DNA of 64,000 bases from Dryomyza anilis. Taxonomy: Eukaryota > Arthropoda > Insecta > Diptera > Dryomyzidae. Made by a program: the position numbers and the translations under genes. Where the stretch lies: positions 53,131,078 through 53,195,077 of the forward strand of contig OX638131.1 in the NCBI GenBank assembly GCA_951804985.1, read 5' to 3'. Each line of letters opens with the position of its first letter. Position 1 is the first letter of the stretch. Positions 1 through 10,806 of the stretch are shown here, in pieces. The notes below the pieces were generated by a model. That model was not told the DNA's origin and made no database searches. It saw only the letters and a program-made list of their open reading frames with translations.

Positions 1-14
1 GATATGCTTTCTTC

Positions 15-100
15 AGGGTGTTACAAACGGCATACCAAACTGAATATACCCTTTCACTTTTAGTGTAGAGTATAAAAATCAGATATATTTCTCAACCGAA
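15..100. repeat. mini-me/DINE-1-like repeat end, copy 1
   Basis: The stretch has the pattern GGTGTTACAAACGGC, then an AT-rich part, then TATACCCT and a GTATAAAAA-type end. The same pattern returns at 780-850. This arrangement is familiar from the ends of mini-me/DINE-1 (Helentron-type) repeats of flies. The family assignment is from memory of the repeat's look and is tentative. Confidence 0.45.
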
Positions 101-780
101 TCTGAACGGTTCGTATAATTAATAATTTATACATTTAATTGGTATTTCCCTAATGGACATCTTTCGCTGTTTATAAATTTTAGCAGCTAACATATTTAAA
201 TAATATGTAGTGCAATTTTTATTGAAAACAAAAGCATGCCACTTTTAATTTGGGTTAACAACGCAATTGTTGTTGTTAAAACATGCAGCGTAAATATACA
301 GTGTCAGCAATAGTGACTGCGAACCCAATTCGCAGCAGCGTTATGCGGCTGGCTTCTAAAAAAATGGGCACGCGATACAATTGATGGGTAGGCAAATAAA
401 CTCATGATGACTTTAATATAAGGTCTTCGTGAATCAATGAATTTTTTAATGCATTGCATTATTTCTCACGGTCAGGGTTAAGTACTCCTGTGAAAATAAA
501 GAAATGCAGCGAAAGATGTGGGTAAAGTCATTGAGATTTAGATTAATAATTAGTATATATGATTTACTTATTTAGTTTTTAAAAGAGTTGTATATTTTAC
601 TATTTTCTGAAGTAGAACTTAGAATGAAATAAAATATTGTAAATAATAACAATAAAGAACAATAGAGAAAGACGATATTAGAAGGAGCAAAGAAGATGAA
701 GTAAGTGTCTTTATTTTTATTTAACAGGAAAAAGAGACATTTAACAGGAGGTCATGCTGATCAAGACTATGTATACTAGA
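100..780. other. AT-rich non-coding DNA, nothing recognised
   Basis: No long reading frame, RNA gene, inverted repeat or copy of another part of the window was recognised here. It lies between two similar mini-me-like ends and could be the degraded body of a repeat, but nothing in the sequence proves that. Confidence 0.4.
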
Positions 781-850
781 TGCTTCCGTCTGGGTGTTAC
801 AAACGGCGTACCAATTTGAATATACCCTTGCACTCTTAGTGTAGGGTATC
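780..850. repeat. mini-me/DINE-1-like repeat end, copy 2
   Basis: It shares with 15-100 the series GGGTGTTACAAACGGCRTACCAA, TGAATATACCCTT and AGTGTAGRGTAT. Both copies point the same way. Two such ends about 760 bp apart suggest two insertions or a duplication. Confidence 0.45.
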
Positions 851-1063
851 AATATGGGTGGGCTAACTTTCAATAAGCAAATCCAGAGTGGAAAAATTAT
901 TATGCGTTCGATTTGAAAAAGAATGCCTCATATATGGATTTGTTTTCCAGTTTCGAGTATAAGAATTATATTGGTGCAGCCACTTGGAGGGGTCCAGTAT
1001 TGATCTGAACTCCTTGTTTGGAAAGTAAATCTGCCATATCATTTGCTTCTATATTACAGTGTT

Positions 1064-1268
1064 CTGGGGCGGATTCCGCAAATGTGAAAAAAATTGAGTA
1101 CATAAAATGAAAAAGTTCACAAATGTTGAATATTTACACTTTCAGTTTTCATTCCGCAAACTTTTTTGATGTTTCTATTAATTTTTCACATTTTTGGAAT
1201 CGCTAGATTGCTATTTACACAAAATATTGTGTACACCAAGTTTTTCCCAGTTACGGAATCTGCCCCTG
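1064..1268. mobile_element. Short hAT-like MITE (205 bp)
   Basis: The left end CTGGGGCGGATTCCG is matched in inverse by CGGAATCTGCCCCTG on the right. TIRs of the type CAGGGGCGGATTC are typical of a hAT group. The interior is AT-rich and non-coding. No clean 8-bp target duplication is visible at the edges, so the superfamily is inferred from the TIR alone. Confidence 0.55.
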
Positions 1269-1309
1269 GTACCCAGTGTAATTGAACTACATTACCCTGC
1301 AGTGAAATC

Positions 1310-2050
1310 TAAACTAGTAGCATAAATATGTAGTATTTATATTAGTAACCATGTTTCTAGATCGGTAACTAGTTAAAATGGATGCAGAGAAAAACTAGTT
1401 CAAAACTTGTTTTGTAGAGGAACGTGTCAAAATTGTCAAAACAAAATAAATTTTGAAATACAAATTATATTTCATTTATAAATTTTGTATGAAACATCTT
1501 TCTTTTTAATTTTGTGGTTCCATTGGTTGATTTGTTTTATTTGCTTCCGCCATGGACTCATACAATTTTACACATATCCTATTTCGAAGTCGTTACAACC
1601 GTGCATTGATAAAAATCCGCGACAGTCGCACTTCTTACGCTGTCCACCATCAAGTCTCATTTCAAGACATTTCTTGACTGAATCAATATTTATCCATTTG
1701 TCCCACATAATCTAGACAGCAAAGCCGATAGATCTCGATGCGCTTGACTATGTCAATTGTCGTCGAATAGCTTACACCTATAGTGTTCCAATTGGTAAAT
1801 AGTAACCAGTTTAAAGAAGGATTAAAGGTACTAGTTTATAGACTGATTGTAAAAAAATAGTATATAGACTGGTTAAAAGAAACTAGTTAAAAAACTACTT
1901 AAATGTAATGCAAGAGGGGACAATTGACACATCGTAGGACATGAGCATTGAAAAAATTACAGTTCATTGTATGAAAATGGGGTCGAATTCGGGCTAGTTG
2001 AATGTCTACGGAGAACTAGACCAATACTAGTATTCAACTAGTCCTTTACA
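1310..2050. repeat. Repeat region rich in ACTAGT palindromes
   Basis: The hexamer ACTAGT or its extension ACTAGTT recurs at least eight times between about 1313 and 2040, for example near 1367, 1395, 1830, 1883, 2026 and 2037. It looks like the interior of a non-autonomous element with subterminal repeats. No TIR pair was convincingly found. A relic of a non-LTR ORF (1618-1775) lies inside it. Confidence 0.35.
1618..1775 (-). pseudogene. Relic of non-LTR retrotransposon ORF2 C-terminus
   Basis: The stretch lines up base by base, with many substitutions, with about 54495-54650, which on the minus strand codes for the C-terminal part of a non-LTR retrotransposon polyprotein (the LRWLGHVERMDENT region). 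The shared blocks include TACGCTGTCCACC and GATGCGCTTGACTATGTCAA. It is too decayed to code. It shows that this non-LTR family has been inserting here for a long time, since the copy at 54 kb is much better kept. Confidence 0.7.
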
Positions 2051-2100
2051 CTACAGTACTGCAACAGAGTAGTTGCAGTACTTGAAAGCATTTTTCTACT

Positions 2101-3070
2101 GTGTTAGATTCTATGGTATGGTTTTATTGGAGCGTTGGGTGCCGCTTGACTGTCAACAAGTGTATTTCCTTTCCAGAAACATACCTCGTGTTGTGTATAA
2201 TAATTGAAGAGCTTACGGCTTACATATGATCTACCGTTGTGTATCATAATCGTAGAGCTTACAGCTTACTTACAGTATATTTTTCTTGATGGCATATTTT
2301 TAGGGTTACGAATTATGCATGTTAAACATAGACAGCATTTAATTGTATTGGCACAACACTTTACATAGCCAGTATAGTACGCCCACAATAAATAGGTCAG
2401 TCTGATCATATAATAAATGCTGATTTAGTTATTTTAGCCTATGAGCTACTTAGTAATGCTGACTAAGTTAATTTAGCGTGATGAAAGTACTCAATTTATT
2501 GTGAAATTATAAGAATACGAGGTGTTATGTAGAAGTTAAGTATATACTAAAAATCAATTATTTCCGATAAGCTGAAGTGTCTAGTTATAAGACCTAGTGT
2601 TAAGTATAAGTGTACAAACTTTCAAAACGAAATAAAATGTCTTAAAGTAAAAAAGACTCGGTTGTTTTAAATAATAAAAACAGGAAAAAGAACTTAGAAC
2701 ATTTTTAAAGTATTTGTGAAACAATATAAAATAGTTTGAGACATTTAATGATAATGATTAATAAAATTGTAAACTTAAATAAATTGAATAACATAAGAAT
2801 TTTGATACAGCAATGTTTTCGTAATGTTGCGAAATTAATTATAGCACAAAACTGGAAAATTAAAAAAAAAAATGAACGTATAAATTAATTCAGGATTAAT
2901 AAATAATATGTTGATATGATTTTGAAATATAGATTAAAAAGTTTAAATAATGAAACATAAAAATGAGACAAATAATGTTAATGATTAAAAGTGATATATT
3001 GGGAAAAACAAAATAAATAATTTATTTAAGAACGGAATAGTTAATTATATGATTAAGTAAATGGAAAAAT
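2101..3070. other. AT-rich flank of retroelement fragment with ~45-bp tandem repeat
   Basis: Two imperfect copies of a unit containing TTGTGTATMATAAT...AGAGCTTAC lie at about 2190-2280. The rest is AT-rich and carries several AATAAA-like signals (2629 onward). Its position just upstream of a gag fragment means it could hold a decayed LTR and leader, but no LTR edge or primer-binding site could be recognised. Confidence 0.3.
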
Positions 3071-3075
3071 AAGAA

Positions 3076-3636
3076 GATTATATGAGTTGTTAAAAAATAC
3101 ATACTTAAATGAAATTTCTTTAGATTCAGTACTAGAACAGATTAAAAAGGCTTATCAAAATAGTAACGAGAGTTTGAGAACGTTTGGAAGACGATTAGAT
3201 GAGTTGCAATCTATGGCTTGAGAATGAGAATGACGTATTCAGATTGGAATTACAGAGCTCAGTGTTGATCACTTTTAAAGTAGGGATGAAGGATCCAACT
3301 ATAAGAGTTGTACTTTTGGGTAGTAAGTCAGAAACATTAGATACATTGTTGGAAGAAGCTTTAAATGTACCGGCTGTTATGTAGAAGATGAATATAAATA
3401 TATGGAACAAACACAGTCAAGCGCAAAATCAGAAAATAAATTGCAACAATTAAATAATGAAAGCAACTTTAAAAGGAGTGTTCCAACATGTTCATTTTGT
3501 AGTAAATTAGGGCATACTAGGTACGATTGTATTATTATAAAAAATACACCTTTCTGCTACGAATGTGGAACTTATGGTCACGAATCTAATTGGAGATGTG
3601 CGAATAATGATAGTAATGTAGGTCTAAAGAGTTAAG
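3076..3636 (+). pseudogene. Degenerate Ty3/Gypsy-type gag with two CCHC zinc knuckles
   Basis: Capsid-like sequence (an SLRTFGRRLDELQ block near 3170-3215 and a KDPTIRVVLLGS block near 3290-3330) is followed by a separate open stretch with two nucleic-acid-binding zinc knuckles: C-X2-C-X4-H-X4-C at about 3489-3530 and C-X2-C-X4-H-X5-C at about 3555-3599. Gag forms the retrotransposon particle and packages its RNA. The reading frame is broken by at least one frameshift near 3215 and stops near 3382 and 3633. The order of capsid, paired knuckles and downstream protease fits 412/mdg1-like Ty3/Gypsy elements. It differs clearly from the other Gypsy element in this window. No flanking LTR was found. 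Confidence 0.7.
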
Positions 3637-3739
3637 AATTGTCAGACGTCGGAGGAGACTGTGGTCAAATTTACTATTCTTTTGCATTCCCATAGAACAG
3701 AGGAGACCAATGAATTAAAGTATGAATTAAAGGAAGAAG

Positions 3740-4124
3740 GTGATCGTATAATATGCAGTGGACATGGAGATAGCATGGATTTATGTAATGTAAGTGACGT
3801 TTTCATTGAAGTACCTTGCGAGGCAGGTTAAAATGGAAGACTTATTTTACTGGTAGATTCAGGATCTGATGCCAGTATTGTAAAAGAAAATGCAATGACA
3901 AATTTGCCAGACTTTAACGAACATTTACAAAAGGATTTAAAGGGAGCTTTTGGTGGGTGTGTTAGAACATTAGGATCCACCATAATCTTACATAGGAACA
4001 TAGGGCGCTTAAGTTTAATGCTACACGTAGTGTCCCTTAAACAAGGCGCACCTGCTGATAGAATAATCGGACGTGACAATTTATGGAATAAATGCGATAG
4101 ACAAAACAGTAACATTCTTTGATC
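3740..4124 (+). pseudogene. Degenerate retrotransposon aspartic protease
   Basis: The frame continues the gag fragment. It carries the active-site triad DSG followed by SDAS at about 3851, then a C-terminal block with IIGRD (about 4063-4078), which is the usual end of a Ty3/Gypsy protease. The protease cleaves the Gag-Pol polyprotein. One in-frame stop (near 3829) lies upstream of the active site. The similarity ends at about 4125, where a palindrome-rich repeat begins, so RT, RNase H and integrase are missing. This is a dead 5' remnant of an element. Confidence 0.7.
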
Positions 4125-4128
4125 CCAG

Positions 4129-4440
4129 ATAGCAAAATGGTCGCATTGTGAGCGCACGCCTGATAAAAAAAGTCGCACGCGTGCGCGAACAGAGTAGCAA
4201 TCGTCTGTCCGCAATTGAGACTCAATACGCTCGCACTAATGCGAGGCATTTGTGAGTCGCATTTGATCATCAATATAGTCGCACGAGTGCGTACAAAATT
4301 TTAAAAATCAGTAGAAATATAGTCGCACGAGAAAATTGTGTGAGGCGCATATGAGACTCATATATCCCGCACGCATGCTGAATAGTCATAATAGTCTCAT
4401 AATAGTCTCATATAGCTCGCACATGTGCGACTAAAACAAA
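4129..4440. repeat. Patch of CGCAC/GTGCG palindromes and GTCGCACG motifs
   Basis: Four palindromes built on CGCAC...GTGCG lie at 4174-4185 (CGCACGCGTGCG, perfect), 4230-4245 (CTCGCA, 4-base spacer, TGCGAG), 4280-4291 (CGCACGAGTGCG) and 4418-4429 (CGCACATGTGCG, perfect). Between them are repeated GAGACTCATA and ATAGTCTCAT words. The patch interrupts the protease fragment and so is probably a mobile insertion. No TIR pair was found. Confidence 0.5.
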
Positions 4441-5265
4441 ATTTGAAAAAATAAAAAAAGATTTATTGACATTCTTTGTTAGGTTTAATATAATTACTTT
4501 AAAAATAAATTTGATGACATGAACATATAACCAACAAACTAAAGCAAATTTAACAACAATTCTTAAACAAATTAAAGTAGTATTGATGCTGGTGATTACC
4601 ATCGTCACCATCGGGAAAGGAGGTCTTTTTTTGCATGCAGCTTCAGGATTTTCCATGCTCTTACTGTCGGGCTCCAAAGTGGTGTCCTTCTGTACTAGAG
4701 TAATGGCGCATTTGTGTCGCTTTTGCCCTCCAAAATCTATAAAGAGTTTTGGGTTAATTTAGTTTTTAATTAATTATTTATTTATTGCATACAATTACGA
4801 GTAGTTTTCTGTACAGCGCCTTCGGGTTCCACTGTTGCACAACACGTGTAGTCAAACTCAGTTGGCATCACGGGCCGCATTGGCAATTCAAATGATGAGG
4901 CGGGCCGCATTTGTGTACCATAAGAAAAAAAATCGCTCGTTTTTTACATTTGTTCAAAAATACAATGTTAAGATTTTTAAATTTTCCATTGATCTTCGTT
5001 AAAAGCGCCGCAGGTGAAATTTTTTTGTAAAAAATGGTGCGATATTTGTCTGCTTGAAATAATTGAAAAAATTTCCGAACTTCTTTGATCCTGCCAAATA
5101 TTTTGTCTGAGTATTTACAGTGGAGTAGCTATATTTCAAACACTAGAGGCATTTTTTTCGAAACGATAATAAAAACGATTCTGGATTAATATTGCATCAA
5201 ATAGTTCAAATATATCGATATTTATTTGAAGAGCATTGCGATATCGATATAAAGAATAAGGCCAT
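4440..5265. other. Non-coding DNA with a hAT-like GGGCCGCAT fragment
   Basis: Around 4850-4920 the words CAAACTC, CACGGGCCGCATTGGCAATTC and GGCGGGCCGCATTTG occur. GGGCCGCA repeats of this kind are known near the ends of some hAT elements. Only a small piece is visible. The rest of the stretch is AT-rich and contains nothing recognised. Confidence 0.3.
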
Positions 5266-5269
5266 ATAA

Positions 5270-5970
5270 AAGTGTATTGGTAAATTTTTTGTAACTTTGA
5301 GCCACATTATCTCTGGAAGTAATGGATGAAAAATAAGTACATATCTAGGTACCCTTTATTAGTTACCCAAATTTTATTGAAATCGAAAAGGTAAAATCTG
5401 AAATTTGACTTATTTTGGTCGATTTGGTGTGGAATGGCCCATACACTTTTTAGAACTACAAACACAATTTTATTTATAATTTAAACTAATGTCACACAGT
5501 AATTTCAATATATTCAAATGCAAATATTGCGATGAGATCAAAATACCATCTTGAAATTTGGCAAGAATATTTATATTAAATCAACCAAAATATGTGTTTT
5601 TTTTTTCATAATTTTAAAAAGGTTTTTTTTAAGGACATCAATTTTGAAGTGCAAGGATAATTACCACGGTTTCAAGTGTAGAAGTAGCAACTTAATTGTT
5701 ATAAAAGCTTTAATACGAAGCATCAACGGAGTTTCTATCATTTCTACTTTAAGAGATATTGATATATGAACAACCATATATCTATAGAAAAGTGATTTTT
5801 GACCCATTTTCTGTAACTTTGAACCACTGTATCTCTGAAAGTAGTAGGCGAAATAAATAAAAAAATTGATCAATGGATATCTCGATACCCTTTATCAGTT
5901 TCCCAAATTTAATTGAAATCGAAGATGGTGAGTTCCAACCGCTGGTCGATTTGGTGTGGAATGGCCCGTA
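5270..5970 (+). repeat. Dispersed ~500-bp repeat with GGTCGATTTGGTGTGGAATGG, about 1.4 units
   Basis: A block reading from GTAACTTTGAGCCAC through CTAGGTACCCTTTA to GGTCGATTTGGTGTGGAATGG at about 5285-5445 recurs in diverged form at about 5812-5967, giving a repeat period near 520 bp. The same unit occurs again in both orientations at 12391-12666 and 13990-14570. It codes for nothing. It is best called a satellite-like or TIR-element-derived repeat family. Confidence 0.65.
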
Positions 5971-7762
5971 CACGGATAGAAAAGCTTTGTTTGAATATGC
6001 TTGAATGTAAATATAACGTAATTCGAAATCACCATATAAATATTGGGAGTAATATCTAATTACATTATAATTGAATTGTATTATTATTTTGTTCAGATTG
6101 AAATATTATTATACGATATTTAAACATAAATTGCTTTAATCGCGGATTTACATGAATTTACTATATTAATGTTTCTGTAGAAATATACATTTTTCATCAG
6201 ATATATTATTAATATATGTATGTTTGATATTTCCGCTATTTTACACACCCAACGTCAATAAAAGGTTCTTTGAATTATATGTATTTGGTTATTCGTGATT
6301 GTTACTGGGTGACAAACATACATTTAATCAAAATAATACTATACTGTTAATACCATATAGTGGCTGTTTGTGAAATTTCCAATTCATCCGTAAAGTACTG
6401 AACTCAAAATAGGAACAATAGATGGAAATAAAATTATTAAGTGTAAATAAAATATGTGTAATAATAATAAAATAAAAGTTTAAGTTTATAATTATATAAT
6501 ATAAATAACAAAAAATGTGATTTAAAAATAGGAAAAAAACGAATATTGTGGAAAGAAGATATTAGCACAAAATTTACTATTTTTACATAAAAATTAAATG
6601 TAAACATGAATATGTTTACATGTAAATAAAATGTTTTTCACATTCAAACATAACGCCGAAAATTATTCATTCTGAACATAAATATATTTGTACGAAAACA
6701 AAAATATGTTTGGCTGTTATTACAATAATGTTTGGCAATGAAATAATACTTTTGTTTGCATGAGAGCCCTTTTTTTGCAGCGTGTATACAATAAAATATC
6801 GACAGCTTTTTATATAAAAATATATGATAAATATTTGAATACTAATTTTGTCTATAATTGGAATGAACACTGTAGGGGGCCATGTTTTAAAGTTCGCCCC
6901 CAAAAATAAAATCTTACCTCGTAAAACTGTCAGAAATATTTTTTTATTTTGTAAACACTACATAGAGCTCCACTGTAGGGAGCTCTACGGTAGATTTTTT
7001 TCTCTATCTCTAGCTAATTTCTCTATCGTGTATTCGAGCCTTAAATGCAATTTTAATATATATAATTAAAGTTCTCGAAAAATATAAAACTTTGCCGTTA
7101 AAAGTATTTAGTTTGCTTTATAAACAAAAAAGTCACAGCGTTTTAAGTGAGAACATTATTCAAAAACAAAATATTTTAAAAAATATTTGAAAGTTCACCC
7201 CTAACATAAAAGCTTACATTGAGAAGAGGTAAAAACAAGACCGTCAAAAACCGCCAAAAAAGTTTTTTCATCATAGCTTTTTTATTTGATGTTTGATCAT
7301 CAAGTTTTATATATCGTTGGAAAGGTCTCGGCGGTTAATATATTTATCCTATAGGTTTAATTGACCCCGACATGCTGCAAAAAAAGGGCTCTCCCAAACA
7401 TAATTTTGTTGGCATTAACATGTATGTTTGGAATTTTATGTAAACATAATATATAATTGACTGATAAATCATTTGTAAACAGGGTTGTATTGAGACTTGA
7501 ACAGTGTTGTAATGAGCTCTGACTTACATTATAATATCCCTGAAACATTTCTAATGGAACATAATAATTACTACATCCAAATAAAAAAAAATATTTGAAC
7601 CGAAACATAAATATGTTCAAAATAAAACATGATTTTGAACGACCTGAATATAAATATGTTTCCAGTAAAACATATCAGTTGTTTCAGTTCAAAAAGTATT
7701 AAATATTTAACATATTCAAATATTTTTGGAAAGAAATCCTGAAAATAAAATAAAAATAAAAT
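5971..7762 (+). mobile_element. Left part of a TIR element (CACGGATAGAAAAG), copy 1
   Basis: It begins with CACGGATAGAAAAG followed by a stretch of about 60 bp that is matched in inverse at the right ends 29113 and 32648. The whole block is a near copy of 19925-21885. Differences include loss here of about 240 bp present at 20899-21143. Its interior contains multiple words such as TATGTTTGAAT and AACATAAATATGTT and no coding frame. It ends at the AAAT that precedes the LTR at 7763, so the retrotransposon sits inside it. The superfamily is unclear. Confidence 0.7.
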
Positions 7763-8154
7763 TGTAGCGGATGCTGTTTTTAATCATTTCTTATATATTT
7801 TATTTTCGCAATTATTCAAACTATTAAATTTAATTTACATTATAATTTGTTTGCCACTACTGTTTACAAACTATCTTGTTACTTGTTATCGATTGTTTAA
7901 CTATAACTAACTTCACACAAACGTATTGTAATTGTAATATTATTGCAGTTTTATAAATGTGACTCTTCTATAATTTAAAAGACGGAGCAATTTTCACTCC
8001 GCATGCAGATCTCGGCGAATAAAGTCATTAAAAATTAGACCGCTTGTCTTGTTTCTTCTTTTTATAAATAATTAAACTAAGACACTTGAAGACCTTCGGG
8101 GCTCTCGTGGCTAGTCGCTGAGGACAAATTAAGACATAAAATGTCATCACTACA
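7763..8154 (+). repeat. 5' LTR of Ty3/Gypsy element 1
   Basis: The LTR starts TGTAGCGGATGCTG and ends ...CATCACTACA, giving the short inverted ends TGTAG/CTACA. It matches the 3' LTR at 27004-27426, with a 30-bp deletion near 8135 (the GCTAATGCTGTCTGG part is missing). It is preceded by AAAT (7759-7762). The same four bases follow the 3' LTR of the second copy, as expected of a 4-bp target duplication. Confidence 0.88.
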
Positions 8155-8156
8155 AC

Positions 8157-8169
8157 TGGCGCCCAACGT
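8157..8169 (+). other. Primer-binding site, probably tRNA-Lys
   Basis: TGGCGCCCAACGT lies two bases after the LTR, where reverse transcription of a Ty3/Gypsy element is primed. This word is the complement of the 3' end of an insect tRNA-Lys as used by several Gypsy-type elements. The match appears to stop after 13 bases. Confidence 0.75.
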
Positions 8170-8868
8170 AAATTATTCGAATTTTTTAAATTTTATTTTA
8201 ATTTGTTCGTCATAAAAATATTAAATCGCGCTGCGAAAAGAGCCGAAGCAATAACCATCGATTGATTCCCTGCTGATCGTCGCTTAGTTTGGAGCTCAGA
8301 AAATTGTGTATATGCGCTGCATTGTCTTGCTGTACGGCTACCATCTCATCATTGTTGTTGTTGTTGCTTAGTCCATCGCCGCATATTTTATTTGCATTGC
8401 AAAGCCCTACTTAGCTGCTCTGAGAACATCGTATCAGACTGTTGTTGTTGTTGCGTCAACTAGAGCTGCGTTGGAGACTTTGCTGCATTTTACTCCCTCT
8501 CACTGAGAAAAAGTCTTACTGAGAACAAAAAAAAAAAGAAATTGTTGTTTTTGTTGCTACTTTGAGCTGCGCTTAAAAATTTGTTTGCTGCGTTTGGAGA
8601 CTTTGCTGCGTTTGGTTCCTCTCACGGAGAACTCATAATCTGTTGTTGTTGTTGTTTATTTAAGCTGCGCTTAGAGAATTCGTTGCGTTTGAACTTTGCT
8701 ACGTTTGTTTGTCTTACTAAGAATTTCAAATCTGTTGAATTTCTGCGTTGAAGCTGCGTTTGATAGTACTCACTGATTATTTATTGCACTTGTCGTATAG
8801 GTTAGACTAACGCATCGCTCATCGGTTGCATTAATAGGGTTACCATCAGTGGCAAATAAAATGCCACG
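8170..8868 (+). other. Leader of Ty3/Gypsy element 1
   Basis: Untranslated leader between primer-binding site and gag. It contains several (GTT)n runs and a tandem word of the type GCTGCGTTTGGAGACTTTGCTGCG. Copy 2 lacks about 450 bp of it, because its sequence jumps from the equivalent of 8225 to about 8672. The gag start ATGCCACG of copy 2 is seen at 8861, immediately before the foreign RT insert. Confidence 0.7.
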
Positions 8869-10398
8869 GATCATTACCTTGTAGCAGCCAAGGTCCGCAC
8901 ACGCTTAAGCGCTGCGAAGAACGTACGGAACCAAACGCAGAGAAAGCTAGACGTCGGAAAGCTGCAATCACAACAGACAACGCAAGCCTTTTCCACTCGA
9001 CTCTCACACCTGCTTAGACAAAACACTCCTCCTTTCGATGATATAAGCGCGCAGTGGAATCATATCTCCTGCTCTATGCGTACGGCTGCCGAAGAGGTGC
9101 TTGGATTCCAACGCCCCCTGAAGAATCAGTGGTATGACCAAGAGTGTCGCGCGGCCACTGCAGAGGAAGACGCTGCGTACAAATCCACCCTGCAGTCAGT
9201 AGCTACGCGAGCTGCGAAGGAGCGATACAAAGAGAAGAGGAGGGAAGAGAGACGTCTTTTCAGGCGTAAAAAAAGCGAGGCAGAAAGACGTGAGTGTGAG
9301 GAGATTGAGATGCATGGGGACAGGAATGAGGCTCGAAGATTCTTCGAGAAAATAAGACGCCTAGCCGGAGGTTCAAAATCCGGAGCCTCTTCCTGTAAAG
9401 ATGAGAACGGAAATCTAGTGACAGATATCCAGAGCACACTGAAAATATGGAGGGATCACTTCTCTAAACTGCTGACCGGTGATGATGACCTCAATTTCAC
9501 CGATAGAGAAGCAAACCCGGCAACCCCAGTACTTGATGACGACGTTGAGATTCCGCCACCCGACCATGACGAGGTCAGAACAGCCATTGCTCGGCTGAAA
9601 AACAACAAAGCCGCAGGTGCTGATGGCCTGCCTGCTGAATTGTTTAAGACCGGAGGCGAAGAGCTAATAGAGAGCATGCACGAGCTCGTAAGCAGAATAT
9701 GGTCGGATGAAAGCATGCCAAGTGACTGGAACCTCAGTGTACTCTGCCCAATCCTTAAGAAAGGGGATCCCACTATCTGCGCCAACTACCGTGGGATCAG
9801 CCTACTCAATATCGCATACAAGGTTCTATCGAGCGTATTATGTGAAAGACTGAAGCCCATCGTCAACAGACTGATTGGACCTTATCAGTGCGGCTTCAGA
9901 CCTGGAAAGTCCACCATAGACCAGATTTTCACATTGCGCCTAATCCAGGAAAAGACCCTAGAAAAACAGATCGACACCTACCACCTATTAGTCGACTATA
10001 AAGCCGCCTTCTACACTCCGATAAGGGAACGATTATACGCCGCAATGTCTGAGTTCGGTATACCTGCGAAACTAATAAGGCTTTGCAGGATGACCCTGAG
10101 CAACACACGTTGCTCAGTGAGAATAGGAAAAGACCTCTCCGAGCCATTTCATACCGAACGAGGTTTCAGACAGGGTGACTCCCTATCGTGCGACTTTTTT
10201 AACTTATTGATGGAGAAAATAGTTCGAGCTTCCGAACTCCGTCAAAGCGGCACTATCCTCAACAAAAGTGTCATGCTGCTCGCATATGCCGACGATATTG
10301 ATATCATTGGCAGGAGCACACGAGCAGTCAGCGTAGCATTCTCCAGATTGGAGAAAGAGTCGCGTCGAATGGGTCTAGCGGTGAACGAGGACAAGACG
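8860..10398 (+). pseudogene. Captured non-LTR endonuclease-RT fragment
   Basis: An open frame running from 8860 starts with the end of an apurinic-type endonuclease (DHYLVAAK at 8869, the catalytic-His motif), followed by a linker and most of a non-LTR reverse transcriptase. Visible motifs, numbered from the first ATG at 9076, are KNNKAAGADGLP (about residues 174-185), ANYRGISLLN, GPYQCGFRPGKST, the catalytic-Asp block VDYKAAF, GFRQGDSLSC and YADD (residues 404-407). It stops just after the NEDKT motif. The thumb and C-terminal part and the N-terminal endonuclease are both missing, and there is no poly-A or other tail, so this is not a normal 5'-truncated insertion. Both edges fall within the first codons of the Gypsy gag. 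The missing C-terminal part of the same family is seen at 54.4-54.9 kb. The clade (RTE-like or a relative) is not certain. Confidence 0.85.
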
Positions 10399-10806
10399 AA
10401 TAATTCCCAAGCTACAATGGATCAAATAGCTGAAAAAAATCAAAGCCCTGCCGTCGCAACAGTAAACAAACCAAGCCAACCTACAGCTAATGTTACAACA
10501 ATTAATAATCAACCAACAAGCAATATTCAAAATTGTCTACAAAGTTCAACATCTACACAACCTAAAATGGCAACTCGTTCTAATGGCCCTATGAATATAA
10601 ATTTAACTGAGCGTCAATTTTCTGAGCTATTAGGAAGTTTAAACGTAAGGCATGAGAAAACTTCATTTAGCACGTTCATAATGCACGTTTTAATGGTGGT
10701 AGAAGTAACACTAAGGTTGAAGATTTTATTGCCACTATACTGGTTTACAAAGAAACCGAAAATATTTCAAATCTCCATGCATTATCCAGCCTTCCCCTAT
10801 TATTAA
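9076..10806 (+). pseudogene. Chimeric ORF: non-LTR RT fused in frame to Gypsy gag
   Basis: A 576-codon open frame joins the RT fragment (to about residue 441) to the N-terminal region of the Gypsy gag, whose counterpart in copy 2 starts at 22546 and reads TNNSQATMDQI. The joint lies at about 10393-10399, where AAGACGAATAATTCC in this copy faces ATGACTAATAATTCC in copy 2, a short homology. After the gag part NLTERQFSELLGSLNVR the frame is shifted, so the last ~65 residues are not Gag. The frame starts internally, with no visible promoter other than the upstream LTR, and the gag ATG at 8861 meets a stop after seven codons. A functional fusion protein is therefore unlikely, but the open frame is unusually long. 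Confidence 0.7.

Noticed and set aside
9126..10147. Minus-strand frames opposite the RT
   Set aside because: They are shadows of the GC-richer non-LTR RT coding sequence.
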